From positions 1 to 64,000 of the forward strand of contig UQGD01000008.1 of assembly GCA_900540455.1 (NCBI GenBank): a DNA stretch of 64,000 nucleotides. Reading direction: 5' to 3'. A program made the position numbers and the translations under genes. Under the pieces are notes generated by a model. That model had not been told where the DNA came from. It saw only the letters and a program-made list of their open reading frames with translations, and did not search any database. The DNA is from an uncultured Faecalibacterium sp. Its GTDB lineage: Bacteria > Bacillota > Clostridia > Oscillospirales > Ruminococcaceae. Positions 33,344 through 42,599 of the stretch are shown in pieces; the stretch's first letter is position 1, and each line of letters starts with the position of its first letter.

Positions 33344-34375
33344 TCAGGTCTCCGTGTGGGAAAAAGGGGAGTACAGCGCCTCCGGGTCGTGGTCTCCGGT
33401 GGAGGCCCGGGGACGCAGGGTATAGCCCAGCATCTGGCTGCAGGGCACAGCATGGGGGTCGTTCAGCTGCTCCATCAAAAGTCTGGCAGCCTGCTGCCCG
33501 GCGGTGTGATAGTGCAGGTGGGCGCTGGTCAGGGGCACAAAAGCGGTCTGCCCGGCGGTGCTGTCCCCTACAGAAGCCAGCATCACATCCTCCGGGATGC
33601 GCACGCCCTTGCTGCGGCAGTACTGCATAGCCCCCAGGGCAATGGCATCGGTGGCGCAGAACAGACAGTCCAGCTTGGGGGTAAGGGCAAACAGCTTTTC
33701 TGCCTGCCGAAAGCCGGAATCCATGCTGAAATGGGCGGTGGACATGCGCTCTGGGTGCACAGGGAGCCCCGCCTGCTGCAAAGCGGCCTCAAAGCCCATC
33801 CGCCGGGCGCGTCCGGCCGCTTTGTCCATCTGCGTAACGCCAAGATAACCGGGCAGGCGGCGGCCCTTATCCAGCATCCGGGCAGTAGCGGCTTTGGCGG
33901 CGCCAAAGTCGTCGTGGCAGACACAGCAGCAGCCGGGATATTGCTGGCCCAGAACCACGATGGGCAGAGGCATATTTTCCAGCAGAGCTTTGTGCTGGGG
34001 AGTAAACACGGTGGCGATCAGGATCAGGCCGTCTACGGTGTTATGGCTCAGCATCTCCATGGCCTGCACTTCCCGGGCGGCGTCGTTGGCAGTGTTCACC
34101 AGCAGCAGCCGGTAGCCCCATTCCTCCAACACGCTGCCAATGCCCTCTACCATGCGGGGACAGCTGTCGCTGGACAACTTGGGCAGGACGACCCCGATCT
34201 GCCGGGTACGTTTGGCCCGCAGCATCTGTGCCTGCAGGCTGGGGCGGTAACCGGTGGCTTTTTGTGCGGCAGCGATCTGGGCACGCTTTTCCTCGCTCAG
34301 ATAGCCGCCGTTGAAATAACGGCTCACGGCCGCCTTGGATACCCCGGCGATCCGGGCAAACTCGGTAATATTCAC
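33344..34375 (-). CDS. scrR: LacI family sucrose operon repressor ScrR
   Basis: The 343-residue product has the LacI N-terminal helix-turn-helix (ITEFARIAGVSKAAVSRYFN) and hinge, then a periplasmic-binding-like effector domain (IGVVLPKLSSDS, DGLILIATVF, CATDAIALGAMQYC). The start is GTG 34375, seven bases after AAAGGAGG. An upstream in-frame ATG has no ribosome site and lies in the next gene's promoter area. It lies directly upstream of scrA on the same strand, so it is the likely regulator; the effector is inferred to be a sucrose-derived sugar. Confidence 0.9.
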   Translation of the reverse strand: MNITEFARIAGVSKAAVSRYFNGGYLSEEKRAQIAAAQKATGYRPSLQAQMLRAKRTRQIGVVLPKLSSDSCPRMVEGIGSVLEEWGYRLLLVNTANDAAREVQAMEMLSHNTVDGLILIATVFTPQHKALLENMPLPIVVLGQQYPGCCCVCHDDFGAAKAATARMLDKGRRLPGYLGVTQMDKAAGRARRMGFEAALQQAGLPVHPERMSTAHFSMDSGFRQAEKLFALTPKLDCLFCATDAIALGAMQYCRSKGVRIPEDVMLASVGDSTAGQTAFVPLTSAHLHYHTAGQQAARLLMEQLNDPHAVPCSQMLGYTLRPRASTGDHDPEALYSPFSHTET

Positions 34376-34440
34376 AGCTGGGCCTCCTTTTCCTATGCGG
34401 ATGCTCCGTTTTTTCAGGAAAAAAGCGGGGCGTTTTGTTC

Positions 34441-34469
34441 TTGACACGTCTTTTTTTTCGTGTTAAAAT
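34441..34469 (+). promoter_or_regulatory. Promoter of the MATE gene
   Basis: TTGACA (34441-34446) and TAAAAT (34464-34469) are 17 bp apart, close to consensus. ACACG and CGTGT form an inverted repeat inside the spacer, which may be an operator. Confidence 0.8.
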
Positions 34470-34502
34470 AGCGCTTACTGTGTAAAAAAGGGAGGATCGG
34501 GA

Positions 34503-35807
34503 ATGAAGCTCACCCATCAGTTTTTCCACTATGTGTTTCTGAATATTTTCGGCCTTTTGGGTACATCCTGCTACATCCTGGCTGACACCTTTTTTATCTC
34601 CAGAGCGGCCGGTTCGGACGGCATCACGCTGCTCAACCTGTGCCTGCCGCTGTACAACCTGATCTTTGCAGTGGGGTCGATGCTGGGTCTTGGCTCGGCC
34701 ACCCGGTTTGCGATCCTGCGTGCGCAGGGGGATGTGCGTGCCCACCGCTATTTCTCCAATGCGCTGCTGTGGGCGTGGATGTTCAGCATCCCCTTTATGC
34801 TGGCCGGAGCCTTCTGCCCGGATGTGCTGCTGCGATGGATGGGCGGCGATGCGCAGATCGTGGCACTGGGCGTGAGCTATGCCCGGATCTTTTTGCTGTT
34901 CACCCCGTTTTTTATGTGCAATTATATTACGTCCTCGTTCGTGCGCAACGATGGGGACCCTTCGCTGGCGATGGCGGCTACCCTCAGCGGCAGCTTGTTC
35001 AATGTGGTGTTTGACTACCTGTTCATCTTCCCCATGGGGATGGGGCTGGCCGGTGCTGCATTGGCTACGGCGGTATCCCCCATCGTCAGTATGCTGGTGT
35101 GCAGCCTGCACTTTTTGAAAAAGTCCAATCACATCCAGCTGCGGTTCCAGCGCCCCTCGGTCCGGCTGCTGGGGCAGAGCTGCCCGCTGGGCGTGTCCGG
35201 CTTTGTGGGAGAGATGTCCTCCGGCGTGACCACCACCGTGTTCAACTTTTTGCTGCTTCGGCTGGCGGGCAACGTGGGTGTGGCTGCCTATGGTGTGGTG
35301 GCCAACTATGCGCTGGTGGCTACGGCGGTCTTTAACGGCGTAGCGCAGGGCGTGCAGCCGTTGGCCAGCGCCTGCTACGGCCAGGGCCGCAGCAAGGATG
35401 CCCGCAGGCTGTTGGGTCTGGGCACTGCCACAGCGCTGGGTCTGGCGGCACTGCTGTATGCCGGTGTGTTCGGCTTTACGGATACACTGGTGGCGCTGTT
35501 CAACCAGGACGGCAATATGCAGATGGCCCAGTATGCTTTGCAGGGGATGCGGGTGTATTTTATCGGGTATCTGTTTGCGGGGGTCAACATCGTGGCCACC
35601 GGGTACTTGGGCGCCATCAACCGTCCGGCAGAGGCAACGGCGGCCTCGCTGTGCCGGGGCGTGGTGGCCATCGTGGGCTGCTCGCTGCTGCTGGGCAATC
35701 TGTTTGGCATGAACGGCGTGTGGGCGGCTTTTCCGGCGGCAGAGGCGCTGACGGCGGTGCTGACGGCCTGTCTGCTGCGGCGGGTGGTCCGGCGTACAGA
35801 GGAATAA
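34503..35807 (+). CDS. MATE family efflux transporter
   Basis: The 434-residue product has about twelve membrane helices in two similar halves. MATE-type blocks are LADTFFISRAAGSDGITLLN, GLGSATRFAILRAQGD and, in the second half, AAYGVVANYALVATAVFNGV with GVQPLASACYGQG. MATE proteins export cationic drugs or metabolites using Na+ or H+ gradients; the substrate is not readable. It has its own strong promoter and a GGGAGGATCGGGA ribosome site, and ends in a terminator shared with the convergent araC-type gene. Confidence 0.92.
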   Translation: MKLTHQFFHYVFLNIFGLLGTSCYILADTFFISRAAGSDGITLLNLCLPLYNLIFAVGSMLGLGSATRFAILRAQGDVRAHRYFSNALLWAWMFSIPFMLAGAFCPDVLLRWMGGDAQIVALGVSYARIFLLFTPFFMCNYITSSFVRNDGDPSLAMAATLSGSLFNVVFDYLFIFPMGMGLAGAALATAVSPIVSMLVCSLHFLKKSNHIQLRFQRPSVRLLGQSCPLGVSGFVGEMSSGVTTTVFNFLLLRLAGNVGVAAYGVVANYALVATAVFNGVAQGVQPLASACYGQGRSKDARRLLGLGTATALGLAALLYAGVFGFTDTLVALFNQDGNMQMAQYALQGMRVYFIGYLFAGVNIVATGYLGAINRPAEATAASLCRGVVAIVGCSLLLGNLFGMNGVWAAFPAAEALTAVLTACLLRRVVRRTEE

Positions 35808-35822
35808 GAGACGAGCTTGGGA

Positions 35823-35855
35823 AACGGCTGGCGCACTGCGCCGGCCGTTTTTTAT
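35823..35855. terminator. Terminator after the MATE gene
   Basis: ACGGCTGGCGCA pairs with TGCGCCGGCCGT, followed by TTTTTT on the plus strand. It touches the 3' end of the convergent AraC-type gene. Confidence 0.85.
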
Positions 35856-36673
35856 ACATACAGCTCCTGTTCCCGCAGGCTCTCCTCCGGGGAAAGCCCC
35901 GGTGCGGCGGCACGACCCACCAAGGCCCGCCATTGGGCGGGGGACTGGCCGGTCTCTTTTTTGAACACCCGGCACAGATAGTTTGCGCCGGAAAATCCGC
36001 ATAGGCTGGCCACCACCTCCAGCGTGTATTCCCGATGCTGCAAAAGCCGCATGGCCGCTTCAATGCGCACCCGGGTCAGATAGCGCCCGGGAGAGACCCC
36101 CACTGCGTGGGTAAAAGCCCGCACCAGGTGGCTTTTGCTTACGCCCAGCCGCTCACTTAGCTCCTCCACCCCGTACAGACCGGCGTAATTCTGCCGGATA
36201 TCCTCCATGGCGGCCGCTACAAGGGGCGGCAGGGCCGGGGCGGCTGCGTCGGCTTCTGCCAGCTCACACAGCAGGGCAAAGGCGATCTGGCTGTGAGCAC
36301 GGCTGCGCCCGGCCTGTTCAAAGGCCAGCTGCTCCATCAGCTCGGCGGCAGCGGGGCAGGTCTCGCCCTTGGCCAAAAAGGGCGGGCTGTTCAGCCCCGC
36401 CAGAAACTGTGCCGGAGCCTGGCCGGTGAGCAGGGCACAGAGCAGGTGGCTGCCCCCTTGGGGCGACAGCTCCAGCGGGCTGCGGCTCAGGATGAGCTGT
36501 CCGGCCAGGGCTGTCTGGGGCGGCAGCGCCCCTGGGTCTGCCAGGGCGGCGGTGCATTGGCCGCTGGATACCAGGCATACCCACAGCCCGTCTCCTTCCA
36601 GGCAAAGGGGCGCAGACAGCTGAAGATCCCGCAGGGCAGCCAGGGCGATGGTGGTACGCCAATCGTAAATCAA
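35852..36673 (-). CDS. AraC family transcriptional regulator
   Basis: The 273-residue product has two AraC-type helix-turn-helix motifs in its last 100 residues: YGVEELSERLGVSKSHLVRA and LEVVASLCGFSGANYLCRVF followed by FKKETGQSPAQWR. The N-terminal part resembles a cupin-like sugar-sensing domain but is poorly conserved. The start is TTG 36673, with AGAGGTG eight bases in front, and no better ATG nearby. It is divergent from the MsmK-type ATPase gene, 132 bp apart, and may control it. Confidence 0.87.
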   Translation of the reverse strand: MIYDWRTTIALAALRDLQLSAPLCLEGDGLWVCLVSSGQCTAALADPGALPPQTALAGQLILSRSPLELSPQGGSHLLCALLTGQAPAQFLAGLNSPPFLAKGETCPAAAELMEQLAFEQAGRSRAHSQIAFALLCELAEADAAAPALPPLVAAAMEDIRQNYAGLYGVEELSERLGVSKSHLVRAFTHAVGVSPGRYLTRVRIEAAMRLLQHREYTLEVVASLCGFSGANYLCRVFKKETGQSPAQWRALVGRAAAPGLSPEESLREQELYV

Positions 36674-36805
36674 TATCTGACACCTCTAATCAATAAAATG
36701 CTATTTCATAACACAAAATTATCTGCTATTATAATAACAACGAAGCGGCGCACCGTCAAGTAAACGCCGCAGACCACCGTGAATTATAATGGAGGCAAAT
36801 GACCT

Positions 36806-37921
36806 ATGGCTTCGATTAGCTGCCAGCATATCTACAAGATCTACCCGGGCGCAACCGCTCCGTCCGTTACCGACTTCAACCTGGAGATCCAGGATAAGGA
36901 GTTCATCATCTTTGTCGGCCCCTCTGGCTGCGGCAAGTCCACCACCCTGCGTATGATCGCCGGCCTGGAGGAGATCTCCAAGGGCGAGATGTACATCGGC
37001 GGCCGTCTGATCAACGACGTCCCCCCGAAGGACCGTGATATCGCCATGGTGTTCCAGAGCTACGCTCTGTACCCCCATATGACCGTTTACAAGAACATCG
37101 CTTTCGGCCTGGAGCTGCGCAAGACCCCGAAGGACGAGATCGACAAGCGCGTGCACGAGGCTGCTAAGATCCTGGAGATCGAGCACCTGCTGGACCGCAA
37201 GCCCAAGGCTCTGTCCGGCGGCCAGCGTCAGCGTGTTGCCCTGGGCCGTGCTATGGTCCGTAACCCGGCCGTCTTCCTGCTGGACGAGCCCCTGTCCAAC
37301 CTGGATGCTAAGCTGCGTACCAGCATGCGCACCGAGATCATCAAGCTGCACAAGAAGCTGGCTACCACCTTCATCTACGTTACCCATGACCAGACCGAGG
37401 CTATGACCATGGGCGACCGTATCGTTGTTATGAAGGACGGCATCATCCAGCAGGTGGATACCCCCCAGAACCTGTACGATATGCCCTGCAATATGTTCGT
37501 GGCAGGCTTTATCGGCAGCCCCCAGATGAACTTCCTGGACGGCACCCTGATCAAGAAGGGCGACCAGTACGGCATTGACCTGGGCGGCGACATCATCCCC
37601 CTGCCCAAGGAGAAGACCGCTGACGGCAAGCTGGATGCTTACGTTGGCAAGAAGATCAAGATGGGCATCCGTCCTGAGGACATCGATGATGAGCCTGAGT
37701 TTATGGCAAAGCACACCGACTGCCAGCTGGATGCACAGGTGGATGTGTCCGAGATGATGGGCGCTGAGATCTACCTGTACCTGGAGTACAAGGGCAACAA
37801 GATGACCGCCCGTGTGGCTCCCACCTCCAAGGCTCGCAACGGAGACACCGTCCGCGTGGCATTCGATCCCCACAAGGTCCATGTGTTCGACGTGGAGACC
37901 GAGCAGACCATCCTGAACTGA
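36806..37921 (+). CDS. msmK: ABC transporter ATP-binding protein, MsmK/UgpC type
   Basis: The 371-residue product belongs to the carbohydrate-importer ATPase group that serves several sugar ABC transporters. It has Walker A GPSGCGKST, Q-loop FQSYALYPHMT, signature LSGGQRQR, Walker B FLLDEPLSNLD, and the C-terminal regulatory TOBE-type domain with MGIRPEDIDD. No permease or binding-protein gene is next to it, which is usual for the shared MsmK ATPase. Its codon use is much more restricted than its neighbours' (for example many GCT, CGT and GTT), a sign of high expression. A TATAAT lies at 36730-36735 but I see no good -35. Confidence 0.92.
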   Translation: MASISCQHIYKIYPGATAPSVTDFNLEIQDKEFIIFVGPSGCGKSTTLRMIAGLEEISKGEMYIGGRLINDVPPKDRDIAMVFQSYALYPHMTVYKNIAFGLELRKTPKDEIDKRVHEAAKILEIEHLLDRKPKALSGGQRQRVALGRAMVRNPAVFLLDEPLSNLDAKLRTSMRTEIIKLHKKLATTFIYVTHDQTEAMTMGDRIVVMKDGIIQQVDTPQNLYDMPCNMFVAGFIGSPQMNFLDGTLIKKGDQYGIDLGGDIIPLPKEKTADGKLDAYVGKKIKMGIRPEDIDDEPEFMAKHTDCQLDAQVDVSEMMGAEIYLYLEYKGNKMTARVAPTSKARNGDTVRVAFDPHKVHVFDVETEQTILN

Positions 37922-37962
37922 ATTTTTCAGCACGATCATTTTTGATCCTCCTACTCATTGGG

Positions 37963-37999
37963 AAAACCGTCGAGGGCAGCCGCCCTTGGCGGTTTTTCT
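37963..37999 (+). terminator. Terminator of msmK
   Basis: AAAACCG and CGGTTTTT pair around an inner AGGGC/GCCCT stem, followed by T-rich sequence. Confidence 0.85.
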
Positions 38000-38107
38000 T
38001 TTTAACGTTTTCTTTATACAATTTTAATGCTCCCGCCGCCTTTTTTATCTGCTCTTTATTCTGCGGGAGTAAAATGAAAAACTATAAGGAATAAAGGAGG
38101 AGATCCT

Positions 38108-39442
38108 ATGGGGGAAGCGCTGCGAAGAGCGCGGCGTCTGAGCTCGTTTCAAATCATAAGTTTGGGTTTTGCAGCGGTGGACTTGGTGGGGGCTTTGGCA
38201 TTGATGCTGCCTTTGGCTACCCAGAGCCGCTGCGTCACCCCGTTTCGGGAGGCGCTGTTTACCTCCACCTCGGCGCTGTGCGTGACAGGGCTGGTGGTAC
38301 GGGATACCGGCAGTTATTGGTCGGTATTTGGGCAGAGTGTGATCCTGGTGCTGATCCAGATCGGCGGCTTGGGTGTTATCACCGTGGGGGCGGCGCTGGC
38401 TTTGCTGGCAGGGCGCAAGATCTCCTTAAAGCAGCGCAGCACCATGCAGGAAGCCTCGGCTGCTCCGCAGATGGGCGGCATCGTGCGGCTTACCGGCTTT
38501 ATCCTGCGGGCGACGCTGTTGTTTGAGGCTGCCGGTGCCGTGGCGCTGATGCCGGTATTCTGCCGGGATTATGGGCTGCGGGGCATTTGGATGGGGATGT
38601 TCCACTCCATTTCCGCTTTCTGCAATGCAGGCTTTGACCTGCTGGGTACAGAGCAGGCCCCCTATGTATCCCTGACAGCATACGCTGCAGATCCGCTGGT
38701 GTCGCTGGTGATCGCCGGGCTGATCGTTGCGGGCGGCCTGGGTTTTTTGACCTGGGAGGATATCCGCACCCACCGGCTGGATCTGCGCCGTTACCGGATG
38801 CAGAGCAAGGTCATCCTGGCCACCACAGGCTTGCTGATCCTGCTGCCGACGGTCTATTTCTTCTTTTTTGAGTTTACACAGGGCAGCATCGGCCAGCGTT
38901 TTCTGCTGTCGCTGTTCCAGGCCATTACCCCCCGTACTGCAGGTTTCAATACTGCGCAGCTGGCGGAAATGAGCGGCGGGTCCCAGTCCCTGATGATCAC
39001 GCTGATGCTGACCGGCGGCTCGCCGGGGTCCACAGCCGGCGGTATCAAAAATACCACGCTGGCGGTGCTGATCGCCACAGCCGTGGCGACCTTCCGCCGC
39101 CGGGAGGACGCCCAGTTCTTTGGACGCCGGTTGGATGGCAGCGTGGTCAAACAGGCGGTCACGGTGCTGGGGATGTACCTGGTACTGTTTTATGGGGGCG
39201 CACTGGCCATCTCCACGCTGGAGGGGCTGCCCATGTCGGCCTGTCTGTATGAGACAGCCTCGGCTGTGGCAACGGTGGGCCTGACTTTGGGCATCACCCC
39301 CACGCTGGGCGCAGCGTCCCAGCTGATCTTGATCGCATTGATGTTCTTGGGACGCGTGGGCGGCCTGACCTTGATCTATGCTGCGTTCAGCAGCAGCCCG
39401 GTGCGTTCCCGCCTGCCGCAGGAAAAGATCACGGTGGGCTAA
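38108..39442 (+). CDS. ktrB: Potassium uptake membrane subunit KtrB/TrkH
   Basis: The 444-residue product has four pore repeats typical of the Trk/Ktr family, for example FTSTSALCVTGLVVRDTG (first pore loop), HSISAFCNAGFDL (second), ITPRTAGFNT (third) and ETASAVATVGLTLG (fourth). It moves potassium, possibly with sodium, across the membrane and is gated by the KtrA ring. The third repeat is followed by the MLTGGSPGSTAGGIK segment of the intramembrane gate. AAAGGAGGAG is the ribosome site. An inverted pair CTCCCGC/GCGGGAG lies in the leader (38030-38069). ktrA follows 69 bp later. Confidence 0.94.
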   Translation: MGEALRRARRLSSFQIISLGFAAVDLVGALALMLPLATQSRCVTPFREALFTSTSALCVTGLVVRDTGSYWSVFGQSVILVLIQIGGLGVITVGAALALLAGRKISLKQRSTMQEASAAPQMGGIVRLTGFILRATLLFEAAGAVALMPVFCRDYGLRGIWMGMFHSISAFCNAGFDLLGTEQAPYVSLTAYAADPLVSLVIAGLIVAGGLGFLTWEDIRTHRLDLRRYRMQSKVILATTGLLILLPTVYFFFFEFTQGSIGQRFLLSLFQAITPRTAGFNTAQLAEMSGGSQSLMITLMLTGGSPGSTAGGIKNTTLAVLIATAVATFRRREDAQFFGRRLDGSVVKQAVTVLGMYLVLFYGGALAISTLEGLPMSACLYETASAVATVGLTLGITPTLGAASQLILIALMFLGRVGGLTLIYAAFSSSPVRSRLPQEKITVG

Positions 39443-39511
39443 GGATAAGCGCTGCGCTGTCTGCAGCCATCGTATAAAAGCCCCCTGGCGGGGGAAAGAG
39501 GAGATAAAACC

Positions 39512-40159
39512 ATGAAATCCATTCTACTCATCGGTTTGGGACGTTTTGGCCGGCATATCGCCTACCAACTCAATGAGCTGAGGCACCAGGTGCTGGCGGT
39601 GGACAACAACGAGCAGCGGGTGAACGATGTGCTGTCCTTTGTTACCAGCTCCCAGATCGGAGACAGCACCGACGAGGCGTTCCTGTCCACGCTGGGTGTG
39701 CGCAACTTTGATGTGTGTATCGTGGCCATCGGCGAGGATTTCCAAAGCTCGCTGGAGACCACCTCTCTGCTCAAGGAGCTGGGGGCACAGTTTGTGGTGT
39801 CCCGTGCAGAGCGGGACGTGCAGGCGAAGTTCCTGCTGCGCAACGGGGCAGATGAGGTGCTCTACCCGGAAAAACAGCTGGCCAAATGGGCCGCTATCCG
39901 GTATAGCTCCGAGCATATCCTGGACTACATCGAGCTGCAGGGGGATTACGCTATCTTTGAGGTGAGCCTGCCGGAGGAATGGGTAGGCCGCAGCATTGGG
40001 GAGCTGAATATCCGCAAAAAATACCACATCAATATCCTGGCTGTGAAGCGGGACGGCGAGATGGAGCTGCGTATCACCCCGGATACGGTGCTGACCAAGA
40101 ACCAGACCCTGCTGGTGATCGGAGAGTACCGGTCGCTGCAAAAGTGTTTCCATATCTGA
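39512..40159 (+). CDS. ktrA: Potassium uptake regulatory subunit KtrA/TrkA
   Basis: The 215-residue product has an N-terminal RCK domain with the nucleotide-binding LIGLGRFGRHIAYQL and the acidic LAVDNNEQRVND, and a C-terminal RCK-C domain (about residue 135 on) that in relatives can bind c-di-AMP. It forms a ring that opens or closes the KtrB channel depending on ATP, ADP or NAD(H). The single-RCK length is that of KtrA rather than the double TrkA. It is next to ktrB. Confidence 0.94.
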   Translation: MKSILLIGLGRFGRHIAYQLNELRHQVLAVDNNEQRVNDVLSFVTSSQIGDSTDEAFLSTLGVRNFDVCIVAIGEDFQSSLETTSLLKELGAQFVVSRAERDVQAKFLLRNGADEVLYPEKQLAKWAAIRYSSEHILDYIELQGDYAIFEVSLPEEWVGRSIGELNIRKKYHINILAVKRDGEMELRITPDTVLTKNQTLLVIGEYRSLQKCFHI

Positions 40160-40204
40160 TACCGGATATTTTGTGAGCGTGCATGGGAAAGGGGGCCTTT
40201 CTGT

Positions 40205-40459
40205 ATGGATTGGATACTGCTTGTTGTGCTGCTGGTGATTTTTGGCGGCGGTTTTTGGGTGATGGGGCGGCTGGACCGCTTTGTGGCACAGTGCGTCCGC
40301 CAGACGCGGCGGGAGACCAAAGCCCAGCGGCCTCGTCAGCTGGAACTGGAACAGCTGGGGGAGGATGCGCTGCTGGATGCGGTCCGCAGCTACTGTGAGC
40401 AGCACGAGGATGCCCGCCTGACCCTGTGGGATGGCGCCCCGTGGGAGGATGTCGGGTAA
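40205..40459 (+). CDS. Small single-pass membrane protein, function unknown
   Basis: The 84-residue product has one N-terminal membrane segment (LLVVLLVIFGGGFWVMG, about residues 5-21) and a charged cytoplasmic tail with an Arg/Lys-rich start and acidic end. A GGGAAAGGGGG ribosome site precedes the ATG. It lies between ktrA and the KdpD-like kinase on the same strand. I do not recognise a family. A role as a small regulatory subunit of the potassium system is suggested by position only. Confidence 0.65.
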   Translation: MDWILLVVLLVIFGGGFWVMGRLDRFVAQCVRQTRRETKAQRPRQLELEQLGEDALLDAVRSYCEQHEDARLTLWDGAPWEDVG

Positions 40460-40622
40460 GGGAAGTATATATCGTAAGTGCTACGGGCAGGGGAGGGTGT
40501 GTCGGCGGTTCCGCCGGTGGGCCCTCCCTCCTGCTTTTCCGGAGCAGAGAGCGGGTCTGCCTGGTTTTTTTTGCGGCATCGTGGTACAATAAACCTGCGT
40601 ATCACAGGAGGTGAAAAGCAGC

Positions 40623-42599
40623 ATGGAACAACGGCAGCACAGGCCCCCGCAGCATATTTTGGCCTGCCTTTCTTCCTCGCCGTCCAATGTAAAGATCGTG
40701 CATACCGCCGCCGAGATGGCGCGGGCATTTGGCGGCGTGTTCACAGCACTGTATGTCCGCACGCCGGCGGATGCCCGCCTTTCGGAGGCAGATAAAGCCC
40801 GTCTCCAGGCGCATATCCGCCTGGCAGAGCAGGAAGGGGCAGAGATCGCAGAAGCATATGGCGAGGATGTGCCGGACCAGATCGCAGAGTTTGCCCGGGT
40901 ATCCGGCATCACAAAGATCGTGCTGGGCAGCGCCAGCGTGCGGCCCCGGCTGGGCCGCAGACAGCCCACCCTGACCGAGCGGCTGACCCACACAGCCCCG
41001 GAGGTGGAGATCTATATCATCCCGGACGCAGGCCCGCAGGCCCGGTATCGGGCCGGGCGCAGCCTGTTCTCCCAGGCGGTGGCGCCTACCCCGTGGGATC
41101 TGGTGGTCACCGCAGCGCTGCTGGCGGCGGTGACAGCGGCCGGGAGCCTGCTGCAAGGCTGGGGTGTGGCGCAGTACAATATCATCATGCTGTATATGGT
41201 GGGGGTGCTGCTGACAGCCCTGTGTACCAAAGGGTATGTCTGCGGGGTGCTGGGATCGGTGCTGAGCGTGGCGTTTTTCAACTTCTTTTTTACTACGCCC
41301 GAACTCACCTTTCATGCCTACGACTCCGGCTACCAGGTCACCTTTGGGCTGATGCTGACCACAGCGGTGGTGGTCAGTACGCTGACCACCCGGCTCAAGA
41401 CCCACGCAAAACTCTCGGCCCGGGCGGCCTGGCGCACCAACCTTTTGTTCGACACCAGCCAGCTGCTGCAAAAAGGCCAGAGCGAGGCCGAGATCCTGTC
41501 GCTGACGGCGCGGCAGCTGGTCAAACTGCTGGATCGGCAGGTGGCGGCGTTTCCTGCCCAGGAGGGGGAGCTGGGGCCGGGGCAGTCCTTTGGCGCACAG
41601 CCGGGCAGCCCCCTTTTGACGGATCTGCCGGCAGAGCGCGCTGCTGCGGAGTGGGCCTTTGCCCACCGCAAACGGGCAGGAGCCTTTACTGGCAACGGCC
41701 CGGAAGCAAAGGGAATGTACCTGGCGCTGCGTACGGCTATGGGGGGCGTGTTCGGTGTAGTGGGTGTGGACCTGACCAGCGGCCCGCTGGAAGCCTTTGA
41801 AAACAGCGTCCTGCTCTCCATTTTGGGCGAATGTGCGCTGGCAATGGAGAACTGCACCAACGCCCGGGAAAAAGAGCAGGCCGCCATCCGGGCGGAGAAC
41901 GAGCAGCTGCGGGCCAATTTGCTGCGGGCCATCTCCCATGACCTGCGCACCCCGCTGACCGCGATCTCCGGCAACGCCAGCAACCTGCTGACCAACGATG
42001 CGGTGCTGGATGCGGCTGCCCGACGCCAGATCTGTACGGATATCTGGCAGGACTCCCAGTGGCTGATCGGCTTGGTGGAGAACCTGCTGGCCATTACCCG
42101 CATTGAGGATGGCCGGATGCAGCTGCGTTTGTCGCCGCAGCTGGTAGAGGAAGTGGTGGAGGAAGCGCTGCACCATGTGGGGACACACGGGGCGGAACAG
42201 CGGGTAACAGCCCACTACCCGGACCAGGTGCTGCTGGCAGATATGGATGCCCGGCTGATCATGCAGGTGGTCATCAACCTGGTGGACAATGCCCTGAAAT
42301 ACGCGCCCGCTCCGGCTCATGTGGAGGTCACTGTGCGTCCGGAAGGACAGGATGTGGCCGTACAGGTGGCGGATAATGGGCCGGGCATCCCGGATGACGG
42401 CAAGGACAAAGTGTTCGAGATGTTCTATACAGGGCCAGCCCGTGTGGCGGACAGCCGCCGCAGCCTGGGGCTGGGGCTGCCGTTGTGCAAAGCCATCGTC
42501 AATGCCCATGGCGGTACCCTGACTCTGACCGACAATACCCCTCACGGCTGTGTATTTACCTTTACACTGCCACAAAGCAAGGTGGATATCCATGAATAA
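40623..42599 (+). CDS. kdpD: KdpD-like sensor histidine kinase lacking the N-terminal KdpD domain
   Basis: The 658-residue product begins with a universal-stress-protein-like domain (HILACLSSSPSNVK onward), then four membrane helices (about residues 155-265, for example YNIIMLYMVGVLLTALC), a GAF-like region and a histidine kinase core with phospho-His H439 in ISHDLRTPLTAISGN and the N and G boxes NLVDNALKYAP and DNGPGIPD. Classical KdpD has an extra N-terminal nucleotide-binding domain of about 200 residues that is missing here. ATG 40623 follows CAGGAGG; an upstream GTG overlaps that site. It shares an eight-base overlap with the response regulator. Confidence 0.9.
   Translation: MEQRQHRPPQHILACLSSSPSNVKIVHTAAEMARAFGGVFTALYVRTPADARLSEADKARLQAHIRLAEQEGAEIAEAYGEDVPDQIAEFARVSGITKIVLGSASVRPRLGRRQPTLTERLTHTAPEVEIYIIPDAGPQARYRAGRSLFSQAVAPTPWDLVVTAALLAAVTAAGSLLQGWGVAQYNIIMLYMVGVLLTALCTKGYVCGVLGSVLSVAFFNFFFTTPELTFHAYDSGYQVTFGLMLTTAVVVSTLTTRLKTHAKLSARAAWRTNLLFDTSQLLQKGQSEAEILSLTARQLVKLLDRQVAAFPAQEGELGPGQSFGAQPGSPLLTDLPAERAAAEWAFAHRKRAGAFTGNGPEAKGMYLALRTAMGGVFGVVGVDLTSGPLEAFENSVLLSILGECALAMENCTNAREKEQAAIRAENEQLRANLLRAISHDLRTPLTAISGNASNLLTNDAVLDAAARRQICTDIWQDSQWLIGLVENLLAITRIEDGRMQLRLSPQLVEEVVEEALHHVGTHGAEQRVTAHYPDQVLLADMDARLIMQVVINLVDNALKYAPAPAHVEVTVRPEGQDVAVQVADNGPGIPDDGKDKVFEMFYTGPARVADSRRSLGLGLPLCKAIVNAHGGTLTLTDNTPHGCVFTFTLPQSKVDIHE

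Noticed and set aside
34041..36002. 653-codon minus-strand frame
   Set aside because: Spans the MATE gene in antisense and part of scrR; no domain seen.
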